A DNA stretch of 5,353 nt from Thermococcus sp. (lineage in GTDB: Archaea > Methanobacteriota_B > Thermococci > Thermococcales > Thermococcaceae): positions 410 through 5,762 of the forward strand of contig JALTMZ010000089.1 in the NCBI GenBank assembly GCA_027001105.1. Reading direction: 5' to 3'. The notes under the pieces are model-generated. The model was not told where the DNA came from. It saw nothing but the letters and a program-made list of their open reading frames with translations, and made no database searches. This document shows positions 1 through 5,046 of this stretch, one piece after another. Every line of letters begins with the position of its first letter. Position 1 is the first letter of the stretch. Position numbers and translations under genes: made by a program.

Positions 1-60
1 CGGCCCCGGTGCGGTGGGCGGAACTTCCTCCTCTCGGGCAGCTCCCAGCCCTCTCGCCCA
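1..60 (-). ncRNA. rnpB: RNase P RNA, 5' end (partial; continues past the left edge)
   Basis: The first 60 bases are strikingly GC-rich beside AT-rich genes, as stable RNAs are in hyperthermophiles. Read on the minus strand, the RNA begins GGGCGAGAGGGC, can form a GGGC/GCCC hairpin (51-48 with 39-36), and then carries GAGGAAGTTCC followed by GCCCACC (30 to 14). This matches the conserved region I of RNase P RNA (GAGGAAAGTCC in bacteria) in the form I associate with Thermococcales. RNase P RNA is the catalytic subunit that removes 5' leaders from precursor tRNAs. The 5' end is placed near 60 from the TATA box at 82-89. Only the P1 5' strand, the P3 hairpin and the CR-I region are visible; the catalytic core and 3' half lie outside. 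SRP 7S RNA was considered but lacks the GAGGAAGTTCC element. Confidence 0.85.
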
Positions 61-81
61 AGATATTCTAACTAAAAAGAC

Positions 82-95
82 ATTATAAACATTTG
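82..95 (-). promoter_or_regulatory. Promoter of rnpB (TATA box with BRE)
   Basis: On the minus strand the sequence reads ACCAAATGTTTATAAT, with TATA element TTTATAAT at 89-82 and an A-rich BRE-like stretch just upstream. The usual archaeal spacing of about 26 bases from the TATA centre puts transcription start at about 60, exactly where the GC-rich RNA begins. The promoter starts two bases after the stop codon (99-97) of the preceding gene, so rnpB has its own promoter in a very tight space. A T5 run on the minus strand (78-74) lies between TATA and start; it might also end transcription arriving from the upstream gene. Confidence 0.7.
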
Positions 96-96
96 G

Positions 97-1722
97 TCAC
101 TTGTTTTTTGGGAGTTCCGTTTTTTCTCTAAATTTCGGAATTTTTGGTTTCTTATACTTACCAAGAGGAGATTTTCTCTTAGGCATGGGGCTTTTTCTTT
201 TCTTTTTCTTGTCAGATTTCACAAGTCTTATAAAAACCGCCGTTAATATAGCCACAATTAATATTCCCACGAAATACATTGTCCATGTTTTCTTCTCCTT
301 ATGTTCTCCCCCTATCAATTGAGAAGTTGTTTCTTTTGTCCTAATTGTGCTTCTGGAGGATGTTGAAGACAGCGTCTGTGTTGGAGTCTGCTTCTCAATG
401 TAAACAGTTCCCTCCTTAATGGTATTCTTCCCGAATGCAGAGAGCACAAACTGGTACTTTGCCTCCCCCTCTGGAAGGGTGAACTCAAGGCGTATTTTGT
501 TCTCTCCCGGAAACAATGTAATATCCTTTAACCCCTTGTATAGGGTTTCATTTGCTGCGGTTATCCTATAATGCAACACCCCCTTAATTTTCTTTGAATT
601 TTCGTTCATGATTGCAACTGTAAACTCGACCTTTCTATTGTAGAGGATGCGATACGTTACGCTGTCTATTTTTGGATATGCTATAACATGATATGTTGCC
701 GATCTCTCTCCAAGAGAGATGCCATCATAGGTTACTTTCACAAGAATTTTAACTTCACCAGGAGGTGCTGGAGAGAGTGAAAAACGAACTATGTTTGTAC
801 CTTTTTGAAGCTGAACAGTCTCAGCATATTTGTGAAGCAGTTCGCCATTTTTATCATATGTCAAAAGCGTGACATTGACTTTAATATCTCTTTCAGATGT
901 TAGTGTGATATAAACCTCATTTTTGGAATCTTCCAGAACATGAGTACTTTTTAGAGACAATGCAGACAATTCAACACCAAATTGAATGTAATATTCCTTC
1001 GAAAAACTATATGTCCCACCAGAATATTCCAACAGATATACAAGTTTGTAATTGCCGGATGGTAGATCATAAGGAATTGGAATTTCAAACCGGACTATAT
1101 TGTCTCCTTTTGTCAGATTAACAACCTTTGTCATGAGCAGATATTTCTTTCCGTTTCTCTCAAGATACGCAGAAGCCTTCAGTGGGATTATGCTGTTCTT
1201 TAAATTCTTAATATGAGAAAACACAACCACTGTTTCTCCATTAAGTACATAATTAGAACTAAAAGGTCTTTCTTTTACATAAGTTATGGCCTCCTTAAAA
1301 ATGAGAGGTTTGTCAATGACTTTTACTGGAATTTTTGCTGTTATAATGTATATATCCCCAGATTCTAGAAAGCCCCAGAATGTCAAAACAATCTGATAAT
1401 TACCTGGTTTGACGCTTTCATTCACAAAAAGTTTGTAGCTTATTTCCCTGCTCTCTCCTGATGTCCACTCATTATAAATGGTTTTTTGAAGTTCTAACTT
1501 AAATCCTCCAACTTCATTAAGCTTTTCATCTAAAACAACATACTTTCGAAAGCTTACGACCTTAAAATCAACGTTTTGGTCATTCTTTAAAATAAAAGTG
1601 CCTTCTGTATAATCCCCAGAAAGCACTAAAATTTCACCCTGAGATGAAAAGATTATAAATTGTGCAGATGCAAGGGGCAATAAAAACAGTGTTATAACAA
1701 TGATAATTGTTACTCTTTTCAT
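97..1722 (-). CDS. Secreted, membrane-anchored protein with four beta-sandwich-like repeats and a lysine-rich tail; function unknown
   Basis: This 541-aa protein is not one I recognise by name. Residues 1-20 are a Sec signal peptide (MKRVT, hydrophobic core, LASA before Q21). The exterior part contains four related segments at about 86-116, 203-233, 305-332 and 403-431, sharing the pattern G-x-N-x-[IV]-R-[FL] then P-x-G-x-Y/K; LTKGDNIVRFEIP and LQKGTNIVRFSLSP are the clearest. A spacing of about 100 residues suggests tandem Ig/CARDB-like domains. Four N-glycosylation sequons (N101, N202, N283, N391) all lie outside. A Ser/Thr-rich linker (about 446-468) leads to one membrane helix (about 480-498) and a roughly 40-residue Lys/Pro-rich tail that should face the cytoplasm. 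The start at 1722 is chosen because GGGGGAT lies four bases upstream and the signal peptide then has normal length; an ATG at 1767 in the same frame would add 15 residues. It could be a cell-surface or S-layer-associated protein; this is inference. Confidence 0.75.
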   Translation of the reverse strand: MKRVTIIIVITLFLLPLASAQFIIFSSQGEILVLSGDYTEGTFILKNDQNVDFKVVSFRKYVVLDEKLNEVGGFKLELQKTIYNEWTSGESREISYKLFVNESVKPGNYQIVLTFWGFLESGDIYIITAKIPVKVIDKPLIFKEAITYVKERPFSSNYVLNGETVVVFSHIKNLKNSIIPLKASAYLERNGKKYLLMTKVVNLTKGDNIVRFEIPIPYDLPSGNYKLVYLLEYSGGTYSFSKEYYIQFGVELSALSLKSTHVLEDSKNEVYITLTSERDIKVNVTLLTYDKNGELLHKYAETVQLQKGTNIVRFSLSPAPPGEVKILVKVTYDGISLGERSATYHVIAYPKIDSVTYRILYNRKVEFTVAIMNENSKKIKGVLHYRITAANETLYKGLKDITLFPGENKIRLEFTLPEGEAKYQFVLSAFGKNTIKEGTVYIEKQTPTQTLSSTSSRSTIRTKETTSQLIGGEHKEKKTWTMYFVGILIVAILTAVFIRLVKSDKKKKRKSPMPKRKSPLGKYKKPKIPKFREKTELPKNK

Positions 1723-1733
1723 CAACATCCCCC
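1723..1733 (-). promoter_or_regulatory. Ribosome binding site deciding the start at 1722
   Basis: Minus-strand GGGGGAT (1733-1727), four bases, then ATG at 1722. An in-frame ATG at 1728 overlaps the GGGGGAT element, and the ATG at 1767 is preceded by pyrimidine-rich sequence with no Shine-Dalgarno match, so 1722 is preferred. Confidence 0.6.
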
Positions 1734-1753
1734 AAATATTTTTGCATTTGAAC

Positions 1754-1761
1754 AATATAAA
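1754..1761 (-). promoter_or_regulatory. Possible internal TATA box for the 541-aa gene
   Basis: TTTATATT on the minus strand is centred about 26 bases upstream of 1732, which would give a leader of roughly 10 bases before the ATG at 1722. It sits inside the reading frame of the longer start at 1767, which argues for the shorter protein. AT-rich sequence makes chance TATA matches common, and no clear BRE is seen. Confidence 0.4.
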
Positions 1762-1763
1762 TT

Positions 1764-2030
1764 TCATGTTAAGAGAAGAACTATCCCGAGGAGTGTAAAT
1801 CCAAAAAATATGATCAAGCTTAACTTGTAAAGGACAAGCCTTGAAAAGTGACTTCTAACCATAAAGGCAAGTATCGTAAGCATGCTACCATAAAAGACTG
1901 CAAAAATTCCAAGAGCTTTCTTTATATCAACCTTCAAGAGCAGAAGCAACCCGAGGACTGCCCCAGCCAATACTGTTATGTGAGGAACTGTGAACAGATA
2001 ATAATTAAGCAAAACTTTGTTTTCGTCCAT
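1764..2030 (-). CDS. Small three-helix integral membrane protein, function unknown
   Basis: This 88-aa protein is almost entirely hydrophobic. Three membrane segments are visible at about residues 11-32 (ending GLLLLL), 39-58 (around GIFAVFYGSM) and 67-87 (LSLIIFFGFTLLG), joined by short basic loops (KVDIKK; RSHFSRLVLYK). There is no signal peptide cleavage site and no motif that I recognise. The start at 2030 is supported by GGAGTGAT four bases upstream; a GTG at 2039 in frame would add three residues and overlap the stop of the upstream gene. It lies 5 bp after the UPF0216 gene and 41 bp before the gene for the 541-aa envelope protein, so it is probably cotranscribed with the former. Co-occurrence with a surface protein hints at an envelope role, but nothing in the sequence proves it. 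Confidence 0.7.
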   Translation of the reverse strand: MDENKVLLNYYLFTVPHITVLAGAVLGLLLLLKVDIKKALGIFAVFYGSMLTILAFMVRSHFSRLVLYKLSLIIFFGFTLLGIVLLLT

Positions 2031-2042
2031 TGTTATCACTCC
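2031..2042 (-). promoter_or_regulatory. Ribosome binding site for the small membrane protein
   Basis: Minus-strand GGAGTGAT (2042-2035) followed by AACA and ATG at 2030. It overlaps the stop codon (2038-2036) of the UPF0216 gene, which suits translational coupling or reinitiation. Confidence 0.6.
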
Positions 2043-2443
2043 ATTATAAATGCATAAGTTGTAGTTGTGGGCAAAGTTCTTCTTATTTTTGGTAGCAAAT
2101 ACCGAGGAAGAGTAACTTCTACTTTCTCCTCCAATATGTCATACGTCCCAAGTACTTTTTCAATCACCTTAACTTCAACCCTACCCCTAACCCTAAAATA
2201 CCCATGCCAGGCAGTCGTTATTTCAAGCACGATTGGGAGGTAAAGCTTTTCAAGTTCCTCTACATCTAAGAGAGATTGCAAATATTCAAGTTCTTCCTTT
2301 TTGAAATAATGAAAACTCCCATCTCTAAGCTGAACTTTTGGAACATCTTCATTCAAAAGCTTTGCTAAGCTTTTTCTCGCTCTGGGAAGGTGTAAGTTAA
2401 TTCTTGCAATTTCTTTGTTTATTATTTCATCTGGTTGGGGCAT
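2036..2443 (-). CDS. UPF0216 / DUF61 family protein
   Basis: This 135-aa protein matches the archaeal UPF0216 (DUF61) family in length and motif order: EIARINLHLP followed by RKSL (residues 11-26), LRDGSFHYFKKEELEYL (39-55), LPIVLEI (69-75), and the C-terminal IRRTLPTTTTYAF (120-132). The family is conserved in archaea and to my knowledge has no established biochemical function. There is no signal peptide or membrane segment, so it should be cytoplasmic. The ATG at 2443 is the only reasonable start: no ribosome binding site precedes it, but a BRE/TATA element about 26 bases upstream predicts transcription starting at or next to the ATG, so the mRNA is probably leaderless. It lies 34 bp downstream of the epimerase gene and 5 bp upstream of the small membrane protein gene. 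Confidence 0.85.
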   Translation of the reverse strand: MPQPDEIINKEIARINLHLPRARKSLAKLLNEDVPKVQLRDGSFHYFKKEELEYLQSLLDVEELEKLYLPIVLEITTAWHGYFRVRGRVEVKVIEKVLGTYDILEEKVEVTLPRYLLPKIRRTLPTTTTYAFIME

Positions 2444-2464
2444 GAATTAAACTAAGATAAAGAC

Positions 2465-2480
2465 GATAAAAAGGTTTTCA
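2465..2480 (-). promoter_or_regulatory. BRE/TATA promoter giving a leaderless UPF0216 transcript
   Basis: On the minus strand GAAAACCTTTTTAT reads as a BRE (GAAAACC) joined to a TATA-like element (2472-2465, centred near 2468). A start about 26 bases downstream falls at 2442-2443, the A of the start codon. The element overlaps the stop codon of the epimerase gene (2480-2478). Its T5 run (2472-2468) could equally act as a terminator for the epimerase transcript. Confidence 0.55.
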
Positions 2481-3434
2481 CTCCAATGTCTTTAAGAGTT
2501 CTCGAACGGTTCTTTTTACAGCCTCATAACTATTCATTTTTGGCTTCCACCCCTTGCATTTAGCTTTTTCAATGCTTAAACGCATGAACTTCACGTCTCC
2601 TTTCCATCCTCTTCCACCATCAACTCCACCAGTAAAATGGAACTCCGGATTAAGTCCCATCTCTTCGCTGACAATTTCCGCAATTTCCTTAACTGTAATC
2701 CAATCCTCGCTTCCAAGGTTGTAGACATCATAGGTTTTATTCTCCTCTTTAAACTTCTCAAAAAGGAACAACATCCCTTCAACAGTATCGCTCACATGAA
2801 GATAGCTCTTCTTTTGAGTTCCATCCCCAAGAATTTCCAAATGATTTGGATCTGCTCTAAGCTTGTTTATGAAGTCATAGATTACCCCATGATTTGAGCG
2901 CTCCCCTATTATATTTGCTAACCTGAAAACCAAACTTTTTATATCGAAAGTATGGGCATAACCACTAATTAAAGCCTCAGCTGCAAGCTTTGCCCCACCA
3001 TAGACACTTATCGGTTCAAGAGGAGCATAATCCTCCGGAGTTGGAATAACTTTAGCATCCCCATAGACAGTGGATGAGGATGTGAACACAAGGTACTTGA
3101 CCTCCTCCTCTCTCATGGCATCAAGAAGGTTATATGTTATTAAGACATTTGTTTCATATAAAAGTCCTGGGCTCTGTGCTCCAATTCTAACCTCCGGATT
3201 AGCTGCCAGGTGAAATACAACCTCAACATCTTTTACGGCTCTTTTCGCAACTTCTTTACTCCTCAAGTCACCTTTGAGAAATTCAAACCGTTCATGATCA
3301 AGCCACTGTTTAATGTTATTCAAGCTACCAGCACTTAGATTGTCAATAACTCTAACTTCGTACCCTTGTTCCATCAATCTGTCAACTAAGTGGGAACCAA
3401 TGAAACCTGCACCTCCAGTAACAAGAACCTTCAT
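2478..3434 (-). CDS. NAD-dependent UDP-sugar epimerase, GalE-like (extended SDR family)
   Basis: This 318-aa cytoplasmic enzyme belongs to the extended short-chain dehydrogenase/reductase family and most resembles UDP-glucose 4-epimerase, which interconverts UDP-glucose and UDP-galactose through a bound NAD. Numbering from the start used here: TGGAGFIGS (6-14) is the nucleotide-binding GxxGxxG loop; D31 in VIDNLS should bind the NAD ribose; GDL (55-57) and HLAAN (75-79) follow the Rossmann pattern. The catalytic set is S120 in SSSTVYG and Y145/K149 in YGGAK, and the 25-residue Ser-Tyr distance equals that in E. coli GalE. The C-terminal GWKGD and GWKPK motifs are typical of archaeal members. 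The start at 3434 is set by GGAGGGGAT four bases upstream; the ATG at 3440 lies within that site. It is transcribed divergently from glnA. Substrate (Glc/Gal or the N-acetyl forms, or another nucleotide sugar) cannot be fixed from sequence alone. Confidence 0.88.
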   Translation of the reverse strand: MKVLVTGGAGFIGSHLVDRLMEQGYEVRVIDNLSAGSLNNIKQWLDHERFEFLKGDLRSKEVAKRAVKDVEVVFHLAANPEVRIGAQSPGLLYETNVLITYNLLDAMREEEVKYLVFTSSSTVYGDAKVIPTPEDYAPLEPISVYGGAKLAAEALISGYAHTFDIKSLVFRLANIIGERSNHGVIYDFINKLRADPNHLEILGDGTQKKSYLHVSDTVEGMLFLFEKFKEENKTYDVYNLGSEDWITVKEIAEIVSEEMGLNPEFHFTGGVDGGRGWKGDVKFMRLSIEKAKCKGWKPKMNSYEAVKRTVRELLKTLE

Positions 3435-3448
3435 TTTCATCCCCTCCC
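3435..3448 (-). promoter_or_regulatory. Ribosome binding site deciding the epimerase start
   Basis: Minus-strand GGAGGGGAT (3447-3439) matches the archaeal consensus GGAGGTGAT at 8 of 9 positions and is followed by GAAA and ATG at 3434. The earlier in-frame ATG (3440-3438) overlaps this element and is an unlikely start. Confidence 0.75.
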
Positions 3449-3464
3449 AATTATCTGAACGACC

Positions 3465-3480
3465 ATTATATATCCTTTTT
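3465..3480 (-). promoter_or_regulatory. Promoter of the epimerase gene
   Basis: On the minus strand AAAAAGGATATATAAT gives a purine-rich BRE (3480-3474) and a TATA box (3472-3465). Usual spacing places transcription start near 3442-3446, so the leader would be only about ten bases with the ribosome binding site at its very 5' end. Confidence 0.7.
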
Positions 3481-3582
3481 GTAGTCAGCTGGTTACGGGG
3501 TAGGTCATCAAAATGAAACCACTGTTTCTCAGAATTCTATCAGCATAAATTTGTAGAAATAATCAAGTAATTTCATAAAATT

Positions 3583-3598
3583 TGACATATTTTTGTCA
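3583..3598. promoter_or_regulatory. Inverted repeat TGACA-N6-TGTCA, candidate distal operator of glnA
   Basis: TGACA at 3583-3587 and TGTCA at 3594-3598 are perfect inverted repeats around an AT-only spacer. The same words recur in the operator candidate nearer the promoter. It lies about 60-75 bases upstream of the glnA TATA box. The binding protein is unknown. Confidence 0.4.
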
Positions 3599-3617
3599 TA
3601 AAAATAGAGTCTGGGTG

Positions 3618-3648
3618 GACATTTGTCAAAATGACAATTGTTCAGACA
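3618..3648. promoter_or_regulatory. Overlapping TGTCA/TGACA inverted repeats next to the glnA promoter, candidate operator
   Basis: TTGTCA-AAA-TGACAA (3623-3637) is a perfect 6-bp inverted repeat. It is overlapped on the left by GACA-TT-TGTC (3618-3627) and on the right by ACAATTGT (3634-3641), and another GACA follows at 3645-3648, touching the BRE of glnA. Dense palindromic half-sites directly upstream of a BRE/TATA element are typical of sites for archaeal dimeric regulators. From this position an activator or a BRE-occluding repressor are both possible. No known Thermococcales motif that I can recall (for example TATCAC-N5-GTGATA of the glycolytic regulon, or GTT-N3-AAC of SurR) matches. 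Confidence 0.5.
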
Positions 3649-3667
3649 AAAACCTTATATTATATAA
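3646..3667 (+). promoter_or_regulatory. Promoter of glnA (BRE and TATA)
   Basis: ACAAAAACC (3646-3654) followed by TTATATTATATAA (3655-3667) is a strong BRE/TATA arrangement. Two overlapping TATA registers are possible, giving transcription start at about 3684-3690 and a leader of about 35-40 bases before the ATG at 3724. Confidence 0.7.
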
Positions 3668-3712
3668 ATTGTTCAAAGAAGAAGCGTTTATGATGAACAT
3701 TCAAACAATGAT

Positions 3713-3723
3713 GGGTGATAAAA
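3713..3723 (+). promoter_or_regulatory. Ribosome binding site deciding the glnA start
   Basis: GGGTGAT (3713-3719) followed by AAAA and ATG at 3724. A GTG at 3715 in the same frame lies within this site and is rejected as the start. Confidence 0.75.
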
Positions 3724-5046
3724 ATGAACGAAATAAAAAGCATGGCAATGATGGAGAGAAGAAAAATAAAATTCCTTCAGCTGATTTTTGTTGACATAAA
3801 CGGTGTTCCAAAAGGAATGGAGATACCCATAGAAAGATACGAGGAGGCCATAAGTGATGGAATTTCTTTTGATGGATCGTCCATCCCTGGATTTCAGGGA
3901 ATAGAGGACAGCGACTTGATATTTAAGGCTGACCCTTCAACATATGCAGAGATTCCATGGGAGGGGATAGCAAGAGTCTATGGGTTCATATATAAAGATG
4001 ACAAACCTTATCATGCAGATCCAAGAGGAATTTTAAAGAGTGTGAGTGATGAACTTGCGAAAGAAGGGCTAAAAGTTTATATCGGGCCAGAACCAGAATT
4101 TTACCTCTTCAGAAAAAATGGGACATGGGAACTTCAATTACCAGATGTTGGGGGATATTTTGATATCATAAACCTTGACAAGGCTAAGGACGTAAAGAGA
4201 GAAATTGCACTCTACATGCCCTACTTTGGTCTAACTCCTGAAGTGTTACACCATGAGGTGGGGGCTGGACAGCACGAAATAGATTTTAGGTTCTCAGATG
4301 CCCTCGGAACAGCAGACAACATCATAAGCTTCAAATATGTTGTCAAGGCAGTTGCAGAGAGTCATGGACTATATGCAACATTCATGCCAAAGCCAATTTA
4401 TGGCATGCCCGGCAATGGAATGCACCTTCATATAAGCCTGTGGAAAGATGAAGAGAATTTATTCGTCGGGGAAGATGGGCTCAGTGAAACAGCATTATAC
4501 TTCATTGGCGGAATATTAAAGCATGCCAAGGCACTGGCAGCTTTGACGAACCCAACTGTAAATAGTTACAAACGTTTAGTCCCCGGATATGAAGCTCCTG
4601 TTTATGTAAGCTGGGGTTACAGAAACAGGAGCGCACTGATAAGAGTTCCAGCATACAAAGGAAAGGGGGCAAGGATTGAATACCGCTGTCCAGATCCAAG
4701 TGCAAATCCCTATTTAGCATTTGCCGCAATAATCAAGGCAGGATTGGATGGAATAAAGCACAAGATTGAACCTTTTGCATATGTCGAAGAAAACGTCTAT
4801 GAAATGGACAGAGAAAAGAGAATTGAAACAGGTATTGAGACCCTGCCATCAAGCTTAAGGGAAGCCTTAGATGAGCTCGAAAAGGACAAAATTGTTAGAA
4901 AAGCCCTTGGGAAGGCTTACAGAAACTTCAAAGAATATAAAGAAAGAGAATGGGAAGAATATATCGAGTACCTCAAGAAAAGAAATATCCCATTGGAGAC
5001 CAAAGAAGTAACAGAATGGGAGCTCGAAAGGTATTTCTACGTTTAA
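3724..5046 (+). CDS. glnA: Glutamine synthetase, class I-alpha type
   Basis: This enzyme makes glutamine from glutamate, ammonia and ATP in the cytoplasm and is the main route of ammonia assimilation; family members form dodecamers. The 440-aa protein is full length for GSI-alpha, shorter than the roughly 470-aa GSI-beta form. Visible motifs: FVDINGVPKG (22-31), FDGSSIPGF (49-57), GPEPEF with metal ligands E123 and E125, HHEVGAGQHEIDF with E178 and E185, GNGMHLHISLW with H234, NPTVNSYKRLVPGYE with R284 and flap residue E290, NRSALIRVP with R302 and R307, and RIEYRCPDP with E319 and R321. All catalytic positions are intact. The sequence around Y359 (ENVYEM) is like GSI-alpha enzymes, not the adenylylated NLYDLP site. 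The residue equivalent to feedback-inhibition Arg62 of Bacillus GlnA is Gly59. The gene is monocistronic by context: divergent neighbour upstream, convergent neighbour downstream. Confidence 0.97.
   Translation: MNEIKSMAMMERRKIKFLQLIFVDINGVPKGMEIPIERYEEAISDGISFDGSSIPGFQGIEDSDLIFKADPSTYAEIPWEGIARVYGFIYKDDKPYHADPRGILKSVSDELAKEGLKVYIGPEPEFYLFRKNGTWELQLPDVGGYFDIINLDKAKDVKREIALYMPYFGLTPEVLHHEVGAGQHEIDFRFSDALGTADNIISFKYVVKAVAESHGLYATFMPKPIYGMPGNGMHLHISLWKDEENLFVGEDGLSETALYFIGGILKHAKALAALTNPTVNSYKRLVPGYEAPVYVSWGYRNRSALIRVPAYKGKGARIEYRCPDPSANPYLAFAAIIKAGLDGIKHKIEPFAYVEENVYEMDREKRIETGIETLPSSLREALDELEKDKIVRKALGKAYRNFKEYKEREWEEYIEYLKKRNIPLETKEVTEWELERYFYV

Noticed and set aside
1..60. SRP 7S RNA or rRNA fragment as the identity of the GC-rich RNA
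   Set aside because: GAGGAAGTTCC after a short hairpin near the 5' end fits RNase P conserved region I, and no 7S or rRNA signature is seen; still, only 60 bases are available.
101..322. Plus-strand ORF of 73 codons near the left end
   Set aside because: It is the antisense shadow of the lysine-rich C-terminus of the 541-aa protein; no ribosome binding site and low-complexity Phe/Leu composition.
1765..1767. ATGA overlap as a coupled start of the 541-aa gene
   Set aside because: No ribosome binding site precedes it, it adds 15 residues ahead of a normal signal peptide, and a candidate TATA box lies within the extension.
1848..2057. Plus-strand ORF opposite the small membrane protein and UPF0216 genes
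   Set aside because: It covers two supported minus-strand genes and has no recognisable motif or ribosome binding site.
2591..2897. ORFs on both strands inside the epimerase gene
   Set aside because: Alternative frames of a clearly conserved enzyme; their translations lack any family motif.
3313..3516. Plus-strand ORF spanning the epimerase 5' end and its promoter
   Set aside because: Antisense to the conserved NAD-binding loop and crossing the BRE/TATA of the epimerase; no own ribosome binding site.
4502..4729. Minus-strand ORF inside glnA
   Set aside because: Antisense shadow of the highly conserved glutamate-flap region of glutamine synthetase.
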